Positions 11,401 to 24,910 of a stretch of DNA of 64,000 bases are shown here, piece by piece. A model generated the notes under the pieces. The model saw nothing but the letters and a program-made list of their open reading frames with translations, was not told the origin of the DNA and did not search any database. Numbering within the stretch: position 1 is the first letter of the stretch; each line of letters opens with the position of its first letter. This stretch comes from Paragonimus westermani (taxonomy: Eukaryota; Platyhelminthes; Trematoda; Plagiorchiida; Troglotrematidae). The translations under genes were made by a program, and so were the position numbers. The DNA is taken from the NCBI GenBank assembly GCA_008508345.1, contig QNGE01000437.1:2757-66756 (forward strand), given 5' to 3'.

Positions 11401-13888
11401 GAGTGATGGCTGTTTTGCTCTTATTCAACCGAAGATGATTTCGATGACGCTGGGTAGGTTCGAAACCCTGCGATTTAGTGAGCCGCTCTACTCCTCATTA
11501 AAAGTCAACAGTATTTTGGTAATGTGTGCTTTGCAGGTATGTTATTATACACCATAATGAAGGTGGTGACTCAAGATTAGGAAACTTTCTAAATAGTCTA
11601 CTCCGCTATAAATGATAACTAGCTCAGTCGCGGTATAGAGCACAAACTTTAACTCGATCCCCGATTAATCGTTACAATCGGTTGATCTAAGTAAAAACCA
11701 TTATTCTATTCATTCCGTTTACTCGCACACTTTTCTTGTTAAATCTACTGATCGATTTGCATTATAATTTGCCAGTGATTCATACTATCATTGATATAAC
11801 TTTCACTGTAACAAGACCTACATCATATTATGGTCGAACTTGACAGTGAATCCTACCAGCAATCTTTCAGAACCCCCTGTGAGACAGAGAAAATGTCCTT
11901 CTATCCACTGCGGTCCAATTATGAAAGAGGTTAAGCTGCATTTTACTATGTCCGTCATATCTTGTAGCTCGAATACAGCTGACAGTATTGTTTGTTAAGA
12001 ATTCCTTTGTTGAAACTCATTGCAACATGAATTTTATACACGAAACAAAGACAAGTGTGTGCCCAGTTTTGTTCTTGTTGAAGTAGACAAAACAAGATTT
12101 GAATTAGCCACCTCCATATCATGAGCTATGTGTACAAGGACATCATCGTTAGTTACATCGTTTGTATCAGCACACCACGGGTCAACATCGCACTTCTTAG
12201 GATAAAGACTGAACGCCATCCGCAACAATTTTCTAACTACCCACATGAAAATGACTGAGTATTCACATGTGTCGTGTCAGTGGCCTGATCGTGGAGGCGG
12301 TTAACTCACGACAGCATGGTCCGATTTTCTGATTTTGTTCATGGCAGTGTGTAGTACTGAAGGATTCTAGCAAGAGCAGAACCCGGGTCTGTCGATTTGT
12401 TTCAGAAGAGGTTTGGTTGGGTGACCTATCTGAATACGAAAACCGAAATAAAGTGCGCGCTGAATTCACATAATAACAATCAACCGCTCGACGACAACCA
12501 GTGTTACCAGTATTTCTTGCAGTACTTTTTAGTCACTTAGTGGTCACGAACTTTCATTACGTGTGGTGAACCACTGGAATTTTGCCTACCGAACATTGAT
12601 CGACCAGGATTCAAAAGTTTGCGCTGTAAACCCTTGACAGAATACGGTGGTTCATCCACGGTACACTAACTCGCTTCTGCCACTGGTACTAACTAACGCG
12701 GGAGAAGAACTAGTGAACGTTACTTCTCGACTGTTACGGACATTTCCGCTTATTCTGATAAGGTAAAATCGTTTTCTCGAAGAAGAAGGCGGTTTTGGAC
12801 AGAAAATGGATTCTCTCACAATGTGTATATCAAACTATTTTTCACAACGCACCAGTGGGTCAGCAGAACAAACCGAACTAGGAATGCCCTGTAAATTATG
12901 ATATCAGAAATGGTATCAGAAAACACCTTAATGAAAAGCGTAACTTGCTTTTAACTCATAATCAGATTGAAACGACATTATGAGCAGATAGTAACGAACT
13001 TTCGTATCACCATCCTCACCAACCTCGACTAGTCTTCCCAAGGAACGTTAATATCATTCTGTAATCCTTGGACGCAGTGTTGTCCCCGAACGTGAACAGA
13101 GCTCACTGGCTTCTAGCTTTCTTGTCAGATTAGACGATCGGATAAGTCAGTCGGATGAAGTTGGCATAGTTCATCTTCTCAAGTTCTCGTCATTTACGAC
13201 CATATGAAACATTTAAGTAGACGACTAATTTGTCTCTGTCCAATTCAGATTTGGCTAGTTTGCATTATTTACCTTTCAAAACTTGACATTGAAGTGGAGT
13301 GGCCTCCTAATGGGAGGAATTTCAGCCAATCCAGAGTCTACACACAAGCTGCTCCAAACGGAATTGTGCGCAACTGGCGCCAGCCATTCAAAACGTGGCT
13401 CACCTGTCATAGTAACTTTCCCAGTAATAGTTGGTGCTTAGAAATTGGGATCGTACCGGGTTGATACAACCGAACTGCCTAACTGAAGGTCGTGGGACGT
13501 AACAACGAACGGGGCAATGAAAACGTAACACGCTTGTTGCTCAGTCGTAATCGCTGGTGGAAAAACTGTTGGTGCTGTGCAAAATAAGTATTTTTTTCTT
13601 CAATAAAATGAGGTTGCTTAATGTCAATCTAGCCGCCGTTGTTCTGATTTTCTCGACTGAGTAGCCCAGTAAATGGCACTGGTTACATTTTGTTTGGCTT
13701 GTAAACTACATCGGTCAATGAACCAGCGTCTCACAAGACTGTTTTTAAAGACGAGGAACAAAATTTAAACCGTGGTCATTCCCGGTTCCTACCATAACAG
13801 AGTTTCAGTGCGTACAATTGACTTGGCCTCAACTTCCTATTCAGCAATTTCTGATCGTTACCCTTCACGGATTACTACGGTCGGGCCT

Positions 13889-13894
13889 TTTATT
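13889..13894 (-). promoter_or_regulatory. Possible poly(A) signal for beta-spectrin
   Basis: AATAAA on the minus strand, about 300 nt beyond the beta-spectrin stop codon. It is the nearest canonical hexamer I noticed on that strand. The cleavage site is not determined. Confidence 0.3.
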
Positions 13895-14194
13895 ATCTGG
13901 GCTGGAAGCCAATTTCAAAACCAACCTGTTTGACAACAGCGACCGATTTCCAGATTGTCTATTTTCCACAAAAACAAGGATGCATACCGATACAAATATG
14001 ATAAGGCGAGAAAATTGAAGCTTTGATTTTGTCTAAGCAATCGGCGGCTGCCACCTTACTTTCCAAAACCACTGCCTTCTTTTTATGCTCAAATACACAA
14101 GTTGGAAACATCTACAAAACTCTATCCACACACAGCTTACGTTTTACACACAAATGATAGCAGTTGACCCAACATATACAATACGGAATTGATT
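13895..14194 (-). other. Beta-spectrin 3' untranslated region (probable)
   Basis: The 300 nt between the stop codon and the nearest AATAAA on the minus strand. Its extent is inferred only from that signal. Confidence 0.3.
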
Positions 14195-14857
14195 CTAGAT
14201 CTCATCTTCTGCTTCCGACGAATCAGACGTAGAAGAATCCAAGGCTTGGTTATGGGGCCATGATGCGTCATATCTGGGTGGTCTGGTGACTATATTTCGT
14301 TTCCTGATACTACGTTTGTTTCGTTTACTTAATGAGGAGCCTTGTTTCAATGAATAACGTATGTGGGCAGGCACTGTTTGAGACGCCGAACGGAAGTGCG
14401 ACCGCCTCTTTAGTGGCTCCGATCGTTCATGCTCCGATTCCATCCTGCACTGACCGGGATGTCCAACCGAATGTATTAGGTCAGCTGTGACGCTACGCGT
14501 GATAACTTCGGATTCTGAATGTTGCTTCGCTTTAAGCCAACGGAAAACCAATTTGGGTTTAAACGTTTTCAAGTTAAAACGTGGTCCCGGGAAATGGTAC
14601 TGTTCCATGGGAGGAGAACTGGGTTGGTGTGTAGACGAATGTGATTCCTTCACACTATCACGTTTGTCCTCGTCATGTTTCTCCACCTGTTCAGTCAACA
14701 TTTTTTCAAAAGTGGAACAGTGAATTAGCAGGGGATCGTCAGGTTTATCCGGTGGCGCTGACATAGTAATTTTCATGGGGACTCCATGTTGGCTAGGACA
14801 ATCTGCCAACTGACTAAAATAGCCGAGCCATTTGTCCAGTGTTTCTTTGTTTGATGC
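14195..14857 (-). CDS. Beta-spectrin exon 9 (PH C-terminal helix and long tail)
   Basis: Codes for residues 792-1011 and the TAG stop (14197-14195). The acceptor is TGCCGTTCACTTCAG. It starts with ASNKETLDKWLGYFSQLADC, the PH C-terminal helix with its invariant Trp. About 200 residues of hydrophilic tail follow: Pro/Ser-rich, then basic (RNKRSIRKRN, NLS-like), ending acidic (SDSSEAEDEI). Conventional vertebrate beta-spectrins have shorter tails after the PH domain; beta-heavy spectrins have longer ones. I infer a lineage-specific regulatory tail. Shadow frames on the other strand (14487-14723) are not genes. Confidence 0.92.
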   Translation of the reverse strand, partial: ASNKETLDKWLGYFSQLADCPSQHGVPMKITMSAPPDKPDDPLLIHCSTFEKMLTEQVEKHDEDKRDSVKESHSSTHQPSSPPMEQYHFPGPRFNLKTFKPKLVFRWLKAKQHSESEVITRSVTADLIHSVGHPGQCRMESEHERSEPLKRRSHFRSASQTVPAHIRYSLKQGSSLSKRNKRSIRKRNIVTRPPRYDASWPHNQALDSSTSDSSEAEDEI

Positions 14858-17800
14858 CTGAAGTGAACGGCAGAGTAGAACTAAGTGATATAACACAGAA
14901 ACTCTGTAGGAGCTCGGTTCAAGTGAAATTCCTTTTTACTCCTAAGATTTTGGACTATAGATATAAAGTACACTAGCATGTGTATAAAGCAAGTGGGTGG
15001 CTTGCGTCATAGTGCTAACAAACGATAACCTCAATCACTGCAAGCAAAGAAAAGTCAATATAGAAGAAGTTGAGTGCTATTCGAAACAATCTGTCAACAT
15101 TTTCACTTCATACTGTAGACTGGTTCGTTTACAATTAAGTCAACGGGTCGCATGTTTTATAAACTGTCTTATTCACTAAACGATTTAAATTCTTGTTGTT
15201 AACCGAAGATATACAATTTTGCCGGCTGGTGTTGTTTAACAGCTGTGTAATCACGCTAGGGAACCGTTTTTTAAGTTCATTTAAAGGTGAGTGAAATAAA
15301 ACGCAAAATCCTGTCTTAACTCAGAGAAGCACTGAACGCAAAGAGGAAAACATCGCTGGAATGAACATCCGAGTTGTAATTGACAGTATGATATCATTGT
15401 CGAAGCTTCTGTTGATCAGTCACACTAGCTGTTATTATGTCGTAAAATTTGGTAGCATTTTGAACAGAAAAACTAGAACATGTGTTACTCCGAAATAAAT
15501 TGAAAGCCCACATGTTGTACTCAGTGAGTCTAACGTTGACTGTAAAATCCATGAGCAACACAAAAATCCGTGACATTACAAACTGGTTCACCACCAATGC
15601 GATACACTTAATTATATAAGTGTTAGGGTCACGCTGCTTTTCCAGAGCCTCATGTTTTACTGAGCCCATTTGACTAATGAGGCATACGTTTCTTCCTATC
15701 AGAGCATTGCCAACTGTGTCCTAACACGCCTTACCAAATCCTGATGAGGAATCTGATAACAGCGAACTACAATCACTTGCTGTTAAGCTGTTGTTTTCGG
15801 ATTTTGCAAACATTGTTGCCCTTACCAAACAGGCGTCCGTTCGTTCTATTCCTTGGTCAGTGAAACCGAAAGATGTGGATCAAGCCTAGCGATAATAAAT
15901 TCACCATATTCGTCCATTCGACAAAGCTCGTAATGGGTCACTGACAAACCAGTACGATCTGATAAGTGTGATATGAACACTGTAGTTTGTCCCAATATTT
16001 TTCTTTGTTAGGGACTAGTTAGAGCATATATCTAGATTCGTTGAAATCTATATCGTGGACCCAATTTACTCGCTCCAATGGGTTTATAGATCACGCGTTG
16101 TTCGAAAGAGTTGACGCGAGCAAATGTAAGTTTATTTCAACTTTATGGGAGATTTGGTGTAAACGTTTGGTCTGTGAATAACTTTCCTATTGATCTTCCG
16201 AGTCAGGCTGATGCATTTGTTCTAACAAAATAGGAACATGGACAAAGAGAAGTGAGTTTCAGTCAGGCTGTTATAAGTTAACTGTCATTGAAAGTGCACA
16301 CACAGTTCGAAGACTGTATTCTGGAAGACCGTGGTAGTTTACACTTATATGCTTTTTGACTATGTTTGTGACAATCCATTTGATGGCAACCATTTTAGCT
16401 CCTGTAGGATGTGAGTTTCCAACGTATGCATAATGGTGACACTTCTTTTCGCTCAATGGTATTGACGTTTGAATTATCGGTGACTGTCAGTAAAGTGTAA
16501 ACATCACATTTATATAAAATGAATGCCTTCATCGTGTTCTTCACGCCGGCATTATACGAAGAGGATAATCAGTCAGTTAGGTGATCTCTACACTTCATGA
16601 TCCCTCGAAGATTCTCGTGAAGTGAAGTTCACTTGACAAAACGTTTTCTCATTTTGGTTGCAGGTGATACTCGCCTTTCTTAGAGTAAAGCAAACCATGC
16701 TAACAAACAGCGCGACTCAAATCCGTCTAGCTGACGGTGGGTCAGAAATACATGAGTGAATGATATTGAGGTGCATCTGTCGAGTGAAACAGAGGAGATT
16801 AATCCCAATCCATCGGCTGACCGAAGTGACGGCTGAGGCAGTTAGAAAATGGGTATGAGCGCCCATTCAGCCTGCGGCAAAACATTACATTCAGTCAATC
16901 CAAACCCTGTGACCAAAAGACGTCCATCGAAACTGATGAGCAATAACATCTGTCCTCAGCTATTTACTAGTCGCAGTCAATGGTTTTAGCAATTCCCGCT
17001 CTGTGATCAACAGTCAGTTTTCTATTGGCCAGCAAGTAGAGCAACGGAAATAACAGTTAATCTATTATACAGTGGAATTTCTGGTATCGGTCACAGCACA
17101 GCTGCGGTCATACTTTAAAACGTTAGTCAAGAAAGAAAAAACCTGATAGTATTTGAAACGAATTCGTTGACGAATGTCAGTTTCTCCATGGATAGTAGGC
17201 ATTTCATCCGGTAAGATGCTGCCTGTAGACTGGCTGTTTTGTGATTCATTCGTAGGCCTTACCGATCTATACTCGGGTGAACAAACTTTGTTCAGTTCTC
17301 ACAACTCTTGTGATTGCGGCTCACTCAGTAGCGCTTTGTCCCAACGCAAGTATTTCACTCTGACTGTGCGAATCTCGAATTATTTAGTGTTCGACACACT
17401 AGCAACTTGTGTAGATTTTAATGCTTAGCCACGATATCGCAGGGAAAATTCTTTTCATGTATTCGGCATCTTGTTGAGTGACACACTTTTGGTAAATATT
17501 CTGCGAGTGAATTATTGGAATCGAAGTTGGTCACTACTGCATTGTGTTTCGGGGGAAATATTCAGGAATTGTTTAGCTACTAAAGGTTACAAAGTAGTGT
17601 CCCTCTCAGTCAAACATTTGACGTGCAGGAAACAGGCCGGTGTCATTTTTCTAGAACTCTTTCTGTACAGCTTACATTGACGCGTCTTTTAAGAGGTTAA
17701 ATCAAACTCACTTTTGTTTCAAATGAACACACTCACAGAGGCCAGGTTACTGGCATGCATGTGTTTTCTGACAAGGCGTTTAGCTGTTTTGAATCATGTT

Positions 17801-19211
17801 AGATCATCGCAAGAGTTTCTCGTCATCGAAATATGCAAGACACTTACTGTCAGTTCATCAATGAATTTAATAGAGGGATATCCTTCGGTGAGCAATTCAG
17901 GTGTGCTGTTTACACGGTTTTCATGCTTAAGCCCACTCTGATGAACTTCTGGATCATTTATCTGATCTTTTACCTGTTGCTGATGTGTCAGTATCGAACC
18001 TTTGCGCATGGTTTCAGAGTGGTCGTGCTACTCTCACCCTATTTGATATCCGTTCATCAAATTCTGTTAGCCTGCCGATGTCCCTTAAGTTTTCTAATGA
18101 TGTTAGTCTGAGCTGACTGATTCAGGCTGGCCTCATGAAGAAGTATACACATATCCGGAAAGTCTACTAATTCCTCCTAAGCTGATTATTTTTTTGAGCT
18201 CTTGCTCTTTACAAGTAATGTACAGTAGAATGAACTTTTGTCCCGACTTCACATTCTCTGTTTAAATTTTCACATTTTAAGCCACATGAATCACTCGTGT
18301 GCATTAGCCAGTAATCTTATGTGTGGTATGCTAGTGTCAGACTTAATCGAGTGAATTGATTGGCACACCTATAACCGGTGAATAGAATCAAGTGCATCTT
18401 CTCTATCGGATGAATCAAGTGAGCACACTGAAGCGCGCTACCGCTAGTGCTTCTCTGCACATCCGCTTACAAATTTCTGACCTAAATTAAAACGCCGACC
18501 GTTTCATACTGGGAAGCAGTCCTGTAAATAACTTTGGTCAAACATCCACACTGGAATCTAATTCAGCTGTCTCCGAGTCCCCTATCAGTTGGCGACGCGG
18601 TGTAACATGCACGTGGTCAGTGTACAAACAAAGTGAATCAAGTTTTCGATGTGAGAGTCCTTGGAAAAGAAAGTTAAAGTTTTTGACTGCAGACGCTCGT
18701 CTTGCGCTTTACGGATGCATAGTTTTGTTTGATGCGTGTTCATTGGGTAATGAGTGGTTCATGCTCAGTCAGTAAAACTTTAACACGAATAGCAGCAATA
18801 TGCCACGTAGGAGCATGCTGTTGTGAACCCAGACTTCCCGTAATGACACCTTTGTTCGCTCTGTCTGTCACGTTTCTCTCGATTGTCAAAAGTATTATCA
18901 ATTGAGAGTGCTCCTCCTCTTTTCTCATCAGAATATCAAGTACACACATAAATCAGTTCAGAGTGACTTCAAAATATGTGTGACGAACTCGTTTTGCTCT
19001 TCCACAGGTAATGAGATTATGGGTTACTGAGGGAGATTTCGTTTGGGTTCTCCGGTGAACAAGAGTTTCGCAGAGCTTGACTTAAGCCAGTCACATCCAG
19101 TCCACAGTCTTCTTCATCTTGGATGATCACCGATAGTGACACGTATGAAACACATTTGTTTTGAATCATCTCATTAAATCAGGATATACGAATAAAAAGT
19201 GATAGTCTTAC
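14858..19211 (-). other. Beta-spectrin intron 8
   Basis: About 4.4 kb, GTAAGA to CAG. Short ORFs only (for example 17174-17428 and 17833-18111, plus); none has a recognisable domain. Confidence 0.75.
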
Positions 19212-19356
19212 CTGGAACAGATACCGAGCTCCAGAGGTTTTGACACGCAGCCGGAACACGTTGGGTCGCTTCGTATAATCCAAAGCTAAACTAACGTGAA
19301 CAAGCTCCGGAAAAATGTGGATTCCACCCTCATTACGAAATGTACCTGCACTCGGA
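19212..19356 (-). CDS. Beta-spectrin exon 8 (PH domain, middle)
   Basis: Codes for residues 743-791. The acceptor is ATTTCCGTTTTCAG and the donor is GTAAGA. ALDYTKRPNVFRLRVKTSGA followed by RYLFQ is a close match to the central PH strands of beta-spectrins: a DYTK/DYKK block, then VFRL and YLFQ. The exon ends exactly at the Gln before the C-terminal PH helix, and that helix opens exon 9. The upstream PSAGTFRNEGG segment forms the variable loop. Confidence 0.93.
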
Positions 19357-22300
19357 CTGAAAACGGAAATATTCGTTGTATGTAGAAAGTAAATTTGATG
19401 AGGGCATGTAAACACAAGGTCAAAAACAACCCCTCAAGTAGACACGCGCTTACTGTAAAAAGCATGTGTTCATTTGCACACAAGTATGTGATCATAGCGC
19501 ACAACATGTTGGACATATAGTCTGTCAATTAAACGACAGGACTTTGAATGATTCGATGTATAGCTACCGAGTGTAGTTTGTACAAGTTTTCGAGGAAATG
19601 GCGTCTGTCTACAATGCTTTTGCTCAGCCTCAGGTGTAGAGAAAAAGACCTATGGTTTTCGTAACATTAAGTTCTCTTGAAGTGAATCCACTAATTTATG
19701 CACTCATTGATGTCAGCCAACACCTTTCTTTTTAAGACACACCTGGAACTCATACCAGTGGACTATAAGAAAATAAAGACAGATCAGAATAATCTATCTG
19801 CAGTGTAAAAAAGGCGGTCGGAACCACATAGACAGATTCCTGCCAGAGACCACATTCGGTTAGCCGCCTTAAGTCGTACGACTTATTAATTAGTTAATCA
19901 CATTTATAAATCTGCAGCACCCGTTCAAACAATGAACAGAATGAGTGATGAACATGTTTTTAAAAAGACGTTTTCTTAGTTACTGCTGTTGATTCCAAAA
20001 TCGAACGCAAAAGTTTAGTCCGAACTGTGGAGCTATGTGCCTAACATGTGCCACAGCGTGGAAAGTGTTTGGTAGTCAAATCAGAAAACGCAACGAACAA
20101 ACACGCTTCTACAGCATGGAAAACCGGACAGTTTGCGAGTACTCCTGACTTTCATTTATTCTGTAGGAAAATTGCGGCTGACCTTACAGTAGAACTCCTC
20201 CTGGGCAGGTGGGAAGAAGGAAGTGATTGGGTAAGTAATTCAAACTAGCTTTGCTCATGCCTACAATCATTGTTAGGTTTATATAAGGAGAAATGCCGTT
20301 ATATTGCGCCACGATAGAGACTGACCTAATCAGCTGATCCAAATTCAGCATAACATTGCTGGGATCTCATACAACAGAAGTTAGACAGAACAGGAAGCTG
20401 TGTACCTCTAGTATCTGAGAAGAATCTTCATTATAGAGCAGGAATTGCACTTGATGGATTGTGAAAACACAAGAAATGTTACACAACTTGTCACCCACCC
20501 TTCGTCGTTGTGTACAGTGTAGGCTGATAGTAAAGCGTAGCTAGTGTTCACCTTAGTATTGCGCTACAATCTCTTCGCAGACATTGACATACACAGATCT
20601 CTCCGTGAGAGGTAGGACACACGACTAGACCGATGCAGACTGGAATGTCGGTTTTACAGCTTTTCCACTGGATGCGTCCAAACAAGGTCGAGGCCAGCAG
20701 CGGTGATGTTAACAATGTCATAAATATGGTAACACCAATATTACCGTTTTGGCTTGGACTACCCTACATCAGGTAGCTGAACAAACCTCACAGTCCATGC
20801 CCACTTTCTGTGCAGGCGGTACTTAAAACAGAACGGGGATTTTATATGATTTTCATGCTTCTACAGATGTAAATAGAACGGTCGTGGAGCTCCAGGTTGA
20901 GAATATTTTTTACAATAACATGAAAAAACGTTGCTGATGTTCAGTCAAGAGGTGTTTAGTTTCATGTAAGTTTGCGTAAAGAGCACGCATTTACTCTAAC
21001 CAGTTAGTATGAAGATTGGTCATATTTACAGTCTTCGACAAATAAGTGATAATTCCACCCCTTCCTGTTCCAACCAGTGCAGTTATAAGTGAAAATGACA
21101 AACTGTATGTCCTTTCCGGGATGACACTGTTGTACGAACGTTAACATGACGATACTTTTCTGAGTGAACGAATGGAGAAATGCATCAAAGTGTACAATTA
21201 TGTCGGCAGAAATCTCTCAGAAAGAGTCATACATGTTAAAAAAATCGGCTAATCATGCTCGGTTCGAGGTTTACTAGGCAGAACAGTTTATTAAATGTAT
21301 GAGTTGTGCATCTGAAGAACAAAGACGAAGAGGTGCACGTTCTATTACGGTCAGCTGGTTGACGAACGAGGTGGAATTGGTGTAAATAAGGATAACATCG
21401 ACATATTCGGCTAGCTCGTAAGGGAATGGGTTAACACATGCACAATCTTATGAAACAGCTATTACCCGATACAAGCATCCATGGTTTTAGAAATGCGCTA
21501 GTTTCATTGTCGCTATCCACCTCTATCAGCCATAGGATAAAAAGCGTGCTTTAAAATACTCACACGTGAAACGTTTGCACAGTTTAAGAATCCACCTTCA
21601 CTGAATTCTGTTAAGATGATTAACCTCAGTTTGTAGCTTACATGTAGATAGGGTGCGAAGAGTGGGCACGTACAACAATAAATGGTAGAAGTTCGGTGCA
21701 GCTTATAACAAAGGTGAGGATAAAGATGATCAACAACATATCGGTAAATGGAACTAACAGCTCCCAAATCTACCATGAAGGTGTCATAATAGTCGAAAAA
21801 CAGGGGCTGTATGCAAATTCATTCTGATTTTCCTGTGTCCATCCAGCTGTTCAACTGATGTAAGTCAACTTGGTCATATGCGTCTTTGAACGAAACTTTA
21901 AAGGGTTATAATTAATATATATTGGTAAGCAAAGTGTAAACAGAAAAAATTACACGCCTGTTATTTACGAATGAGTATATTTCTGCTACTGAACGCCTGG
22001 TGAGCTTTGCTAACTCTAAGTGACTTTACGGTTAGTTGATTTCTCATTATTTCTTCACAACTTTATATAACTATGTATGTGGTTCAAGCCAAGAAAACAA
22101 AACGCTCCCAGTATGAAGTTGTCATAGAAGGACAGTGTTCTCGTTTCTGCATCATACTACTGAGTTCGTCCTTATTCACTCAAAATCATGGCAGCAACAC
22201 CTCTTTAATTACTAACAAAATTTGCAGCGTGTTCTCGTTCTGGCTGTCGGTTCACGTCGAGGACAACCGGCTCATGTACAAAATCAGTTTCACTTCTCTA

Positions 22301-24756
22301 CTCCTTGGAATCCTTCAGCCTAAGTGATTTATGATTTGCTCCACCTTGGTGGGATTACATGATCCATCTAACAAAGGTAAGTGGCAGGTTTCATGGGGCG
22401 GCTTAAGTGTAGGGACAAGATTATAGATAGATTAACCCTGCATTCTTCTCTTGAAAATCCACCATCATGACTAGAAGGTATTGGAGTTAAGCCGTTTTTC
22501 AACATTTTCTTTTAGCCCAACTAACTGATGGCGCGATTAGAATTTATCAACGTCTCAGACTGTAGTGCATAAACAGAACCACCATCACGCTATACCTATC
22601 AGTGATTACGTCTCCGGGGGTCGTACAACTTGTCGTATACATCTAGCAATTCGTGTATGAACTGCTTCCATTCCGGTACAGTTGTTGGGGTTACCTATGT
22701 TTCCCCCCCTGAAAGAAACGGGTTGGCCCCTTTCATTATTAAATACGCTACTCAAGTCTATGCCTCTTTGAGTAAGCCAGCTAAAGTGGATGGATTGGCG
22801 GAGAGGTTCCCGAGACTTACTCAACGTATGCTATTCACTCATTTCTGTGCGGGGTCCACACAAACTATTCGAAGTCTGAAAAAATCTGAACGTGGAAAGT
22901 CTTTTTTCCCGATCGGGAAAAGTAATGAACTTATAACCCGCTCTGCACATGGCCCACGTAAACGTATCTTTTCGTACACAGACTTTCCGCGCATGCCGAA
23001 CCAAACTGCTCAGCCGATTATGTGTACGCCTCACACCCAAACGGAAGTATTGACAAGACTGCATGGAACACTTTCATAGATACTAATAGCTCTCCATGGG
23101 TAGTAATGATTAGCATTAAACTCAAGTTCCCCCCACCACAAATTCATGTTGTTTTAAAATAACCGGGTTTACTAAGTGATGGTTGCAAACAGAAACTTCG
23201 AATACAGAGATTTGTGCACCGGGTCGTCCAGCGCAGTGTGAGAAGTTGTATATACTAGGTGCCTTAGTGAGTGACAGTTACTTTGTAAGCAACTTCATAT
23301 TTGTAGTTAACATTGCCGCGAATTAGCCTACAAATTGTGGACGTATCTCACTGATTCACGTGATGGGATCTGACAGCAAGCAGTTGGGGTGCCTAGGAGA
23401 TCTAAAAAAATCCACGGCTGTCCGTAATTCCGAACTTACTTGATGAATGATTGGCATTTCTAGGAAGTTCATGACCCTCAAGTCTGGCTGTTATCAACGT
23501 TCACCAGGTTAAAGCCAGTTCTGATCAATGACCCACTGGTATTAGGCTTGTCTTGTTTGAACAATATGGTTCCGAAATTAAATACTTTAATAGCAAATTT
23601 TGAGAACAGCAGTGCCAGTCTATGCCCTATACTGACTGCGCTAGCCACGTTTCAAAACGGAAACACAAGAGGGCTCCTTAATTACGGAACATCACGTCAA
23701 CTAAAATGATCTATAGCTTTCACGATAGTGACAAGTATCGTGATCTGGTGGCCTCTTTAGTTTATGTACAATTGATAGTATAGGGAGTAGATCGACCTTC
23801 AACCCGGATGCTGTCTAATCGAACCTAAGTTCAGTCTACAATGAAGGCCGGGGGATAGACAATCTTGCACTCAACACAAGCAGTTGCCTTAATTACGAAA
23901 TCGGTTTGATTCGGTACCTGGCTGCGCTTTGGGAGTGCTTCAACTGTAGAGACGTACCAGAAGAGTATTATCAATTGCTGCCTTTTTCGTGTGCTCTTAC
24001 TCAAGACTGAGTAAGCACCATCGACACTGAGTGACATACGTTATGAATGCCAGATATTCACCTTCCATCCCAAACTTGCTACCAGATTTCTTTTTGAAAT
24101 GGTTCACTAAGCGATACGACGACCAATATGGTACTTGAGCAATGCATTGCCCCGCTGAGTTCATTTGGAAGATAACAATTTTGATGATAAGGCACCGTAC
24201 AACCGAATCAATGACTGTCCACTGTCGATAAAATTTGGCTCAGACAGTCTGTCTTCCAATCCAGATACTGACAGATTCGATTTACGTTTAAAATAACTCG
24301 TAAAGACTGGCTAACGATGTAGCAATAATTAATAAAAGTGTTGTTTACACTTTTCGGTAAGATTGCTTACTTCATCGAACGGTGCTGACGCGTAAGATCG
24401 ACTGATTACATTTAGCATAACTATCTGATAGTGTTTCATTCATACTGGAAGACTTAAACACGTGCTTGTCCAGTTCAGATCAGTCCAATACATAAAAAAC
24501 AAACCCGGACACCCGCAGAATACGAAATGTAATCCGGGCTTCACTAGGATTTTTCAGCTAACTTAAATGAAGTACTTATCATCTACTTATTCATCTACTT
24601 TGGCGTTTGTCAGTATATTATTGGATAAAAAAATAGTTCAAATGGTGGCCTACAAACATTAAAATCACAAGCACTCTGAACCATTAATTTGATTAGAAAG
24701 AGGTCCACACTATCGAAACTGTTGAGTGAATTGAAGTTATGAAGACAACAGCTTAC
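19357..24756 (-). other. Beta-spectrin intron 7
   Basis: About 5.4 kb, GTAAGC to CAG. It contains the unassigned 149-codon plus-strand ORF at 22630-23079. Frames are open there on both strands, so the ORF may be a repeat relic. Otherwise nothing is recognised. Confidence 0.75.
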
Positions 24757-24910
24757 TTGTTCTTTTGATAGTGAGCCTTGCTGCGATAGACTAGCAGTTG
24801 ACGAATGGACAGTTGGAGAACAACGTACAATTCATACCAGCATCTGTCACGAGCTCGAACTGTTTCCGTTTGCCACTCATGTTTTCGACTCAGATGGTCA
24901 TCAATGAACT
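24757..24910 (-). CDS. Beta-spectrin exon 7 (PH domain, first half)
   Basis: Codes for residues 692-742 plus two bases of codon 743. The acceptor is CCAATTCACTTCAG and the donor is GTAAGC. The translation EFIDDHLSRKHEWQTE, then DRCWYELYVVLQ and QLLVYRSKAHYQKN matches the first strands of the beta-spectrin PH domain, with the diagnostic RKHEW near the start and W-x-x-x-Y-V-V-L in the next strands. PH domains of spectrins bind phosphoinositides and anchor the protein at membranes. It is not visible as an ORF of any length, and was found by searching for the RKHEW motif. Confidence 0.92.

Larger units (their letters stand above)
4607..13888. other. Long stretch with no recognisable gene
   Basis: Scattered ORFs of 60-133 codons (the longest at 6144-6545, plus strand) show no known domain. 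Apart from the LINE-tail relic at 4951-4980 and a hairpin at 8438-8465 I see nothing to annotate. It is probably intergenic DNA downstream of the beta-spectrin gene, with decayed repeats. A GC-richer patch at about 7280-7730 may be an old repeat I cannot name. Confidence 0.5.
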
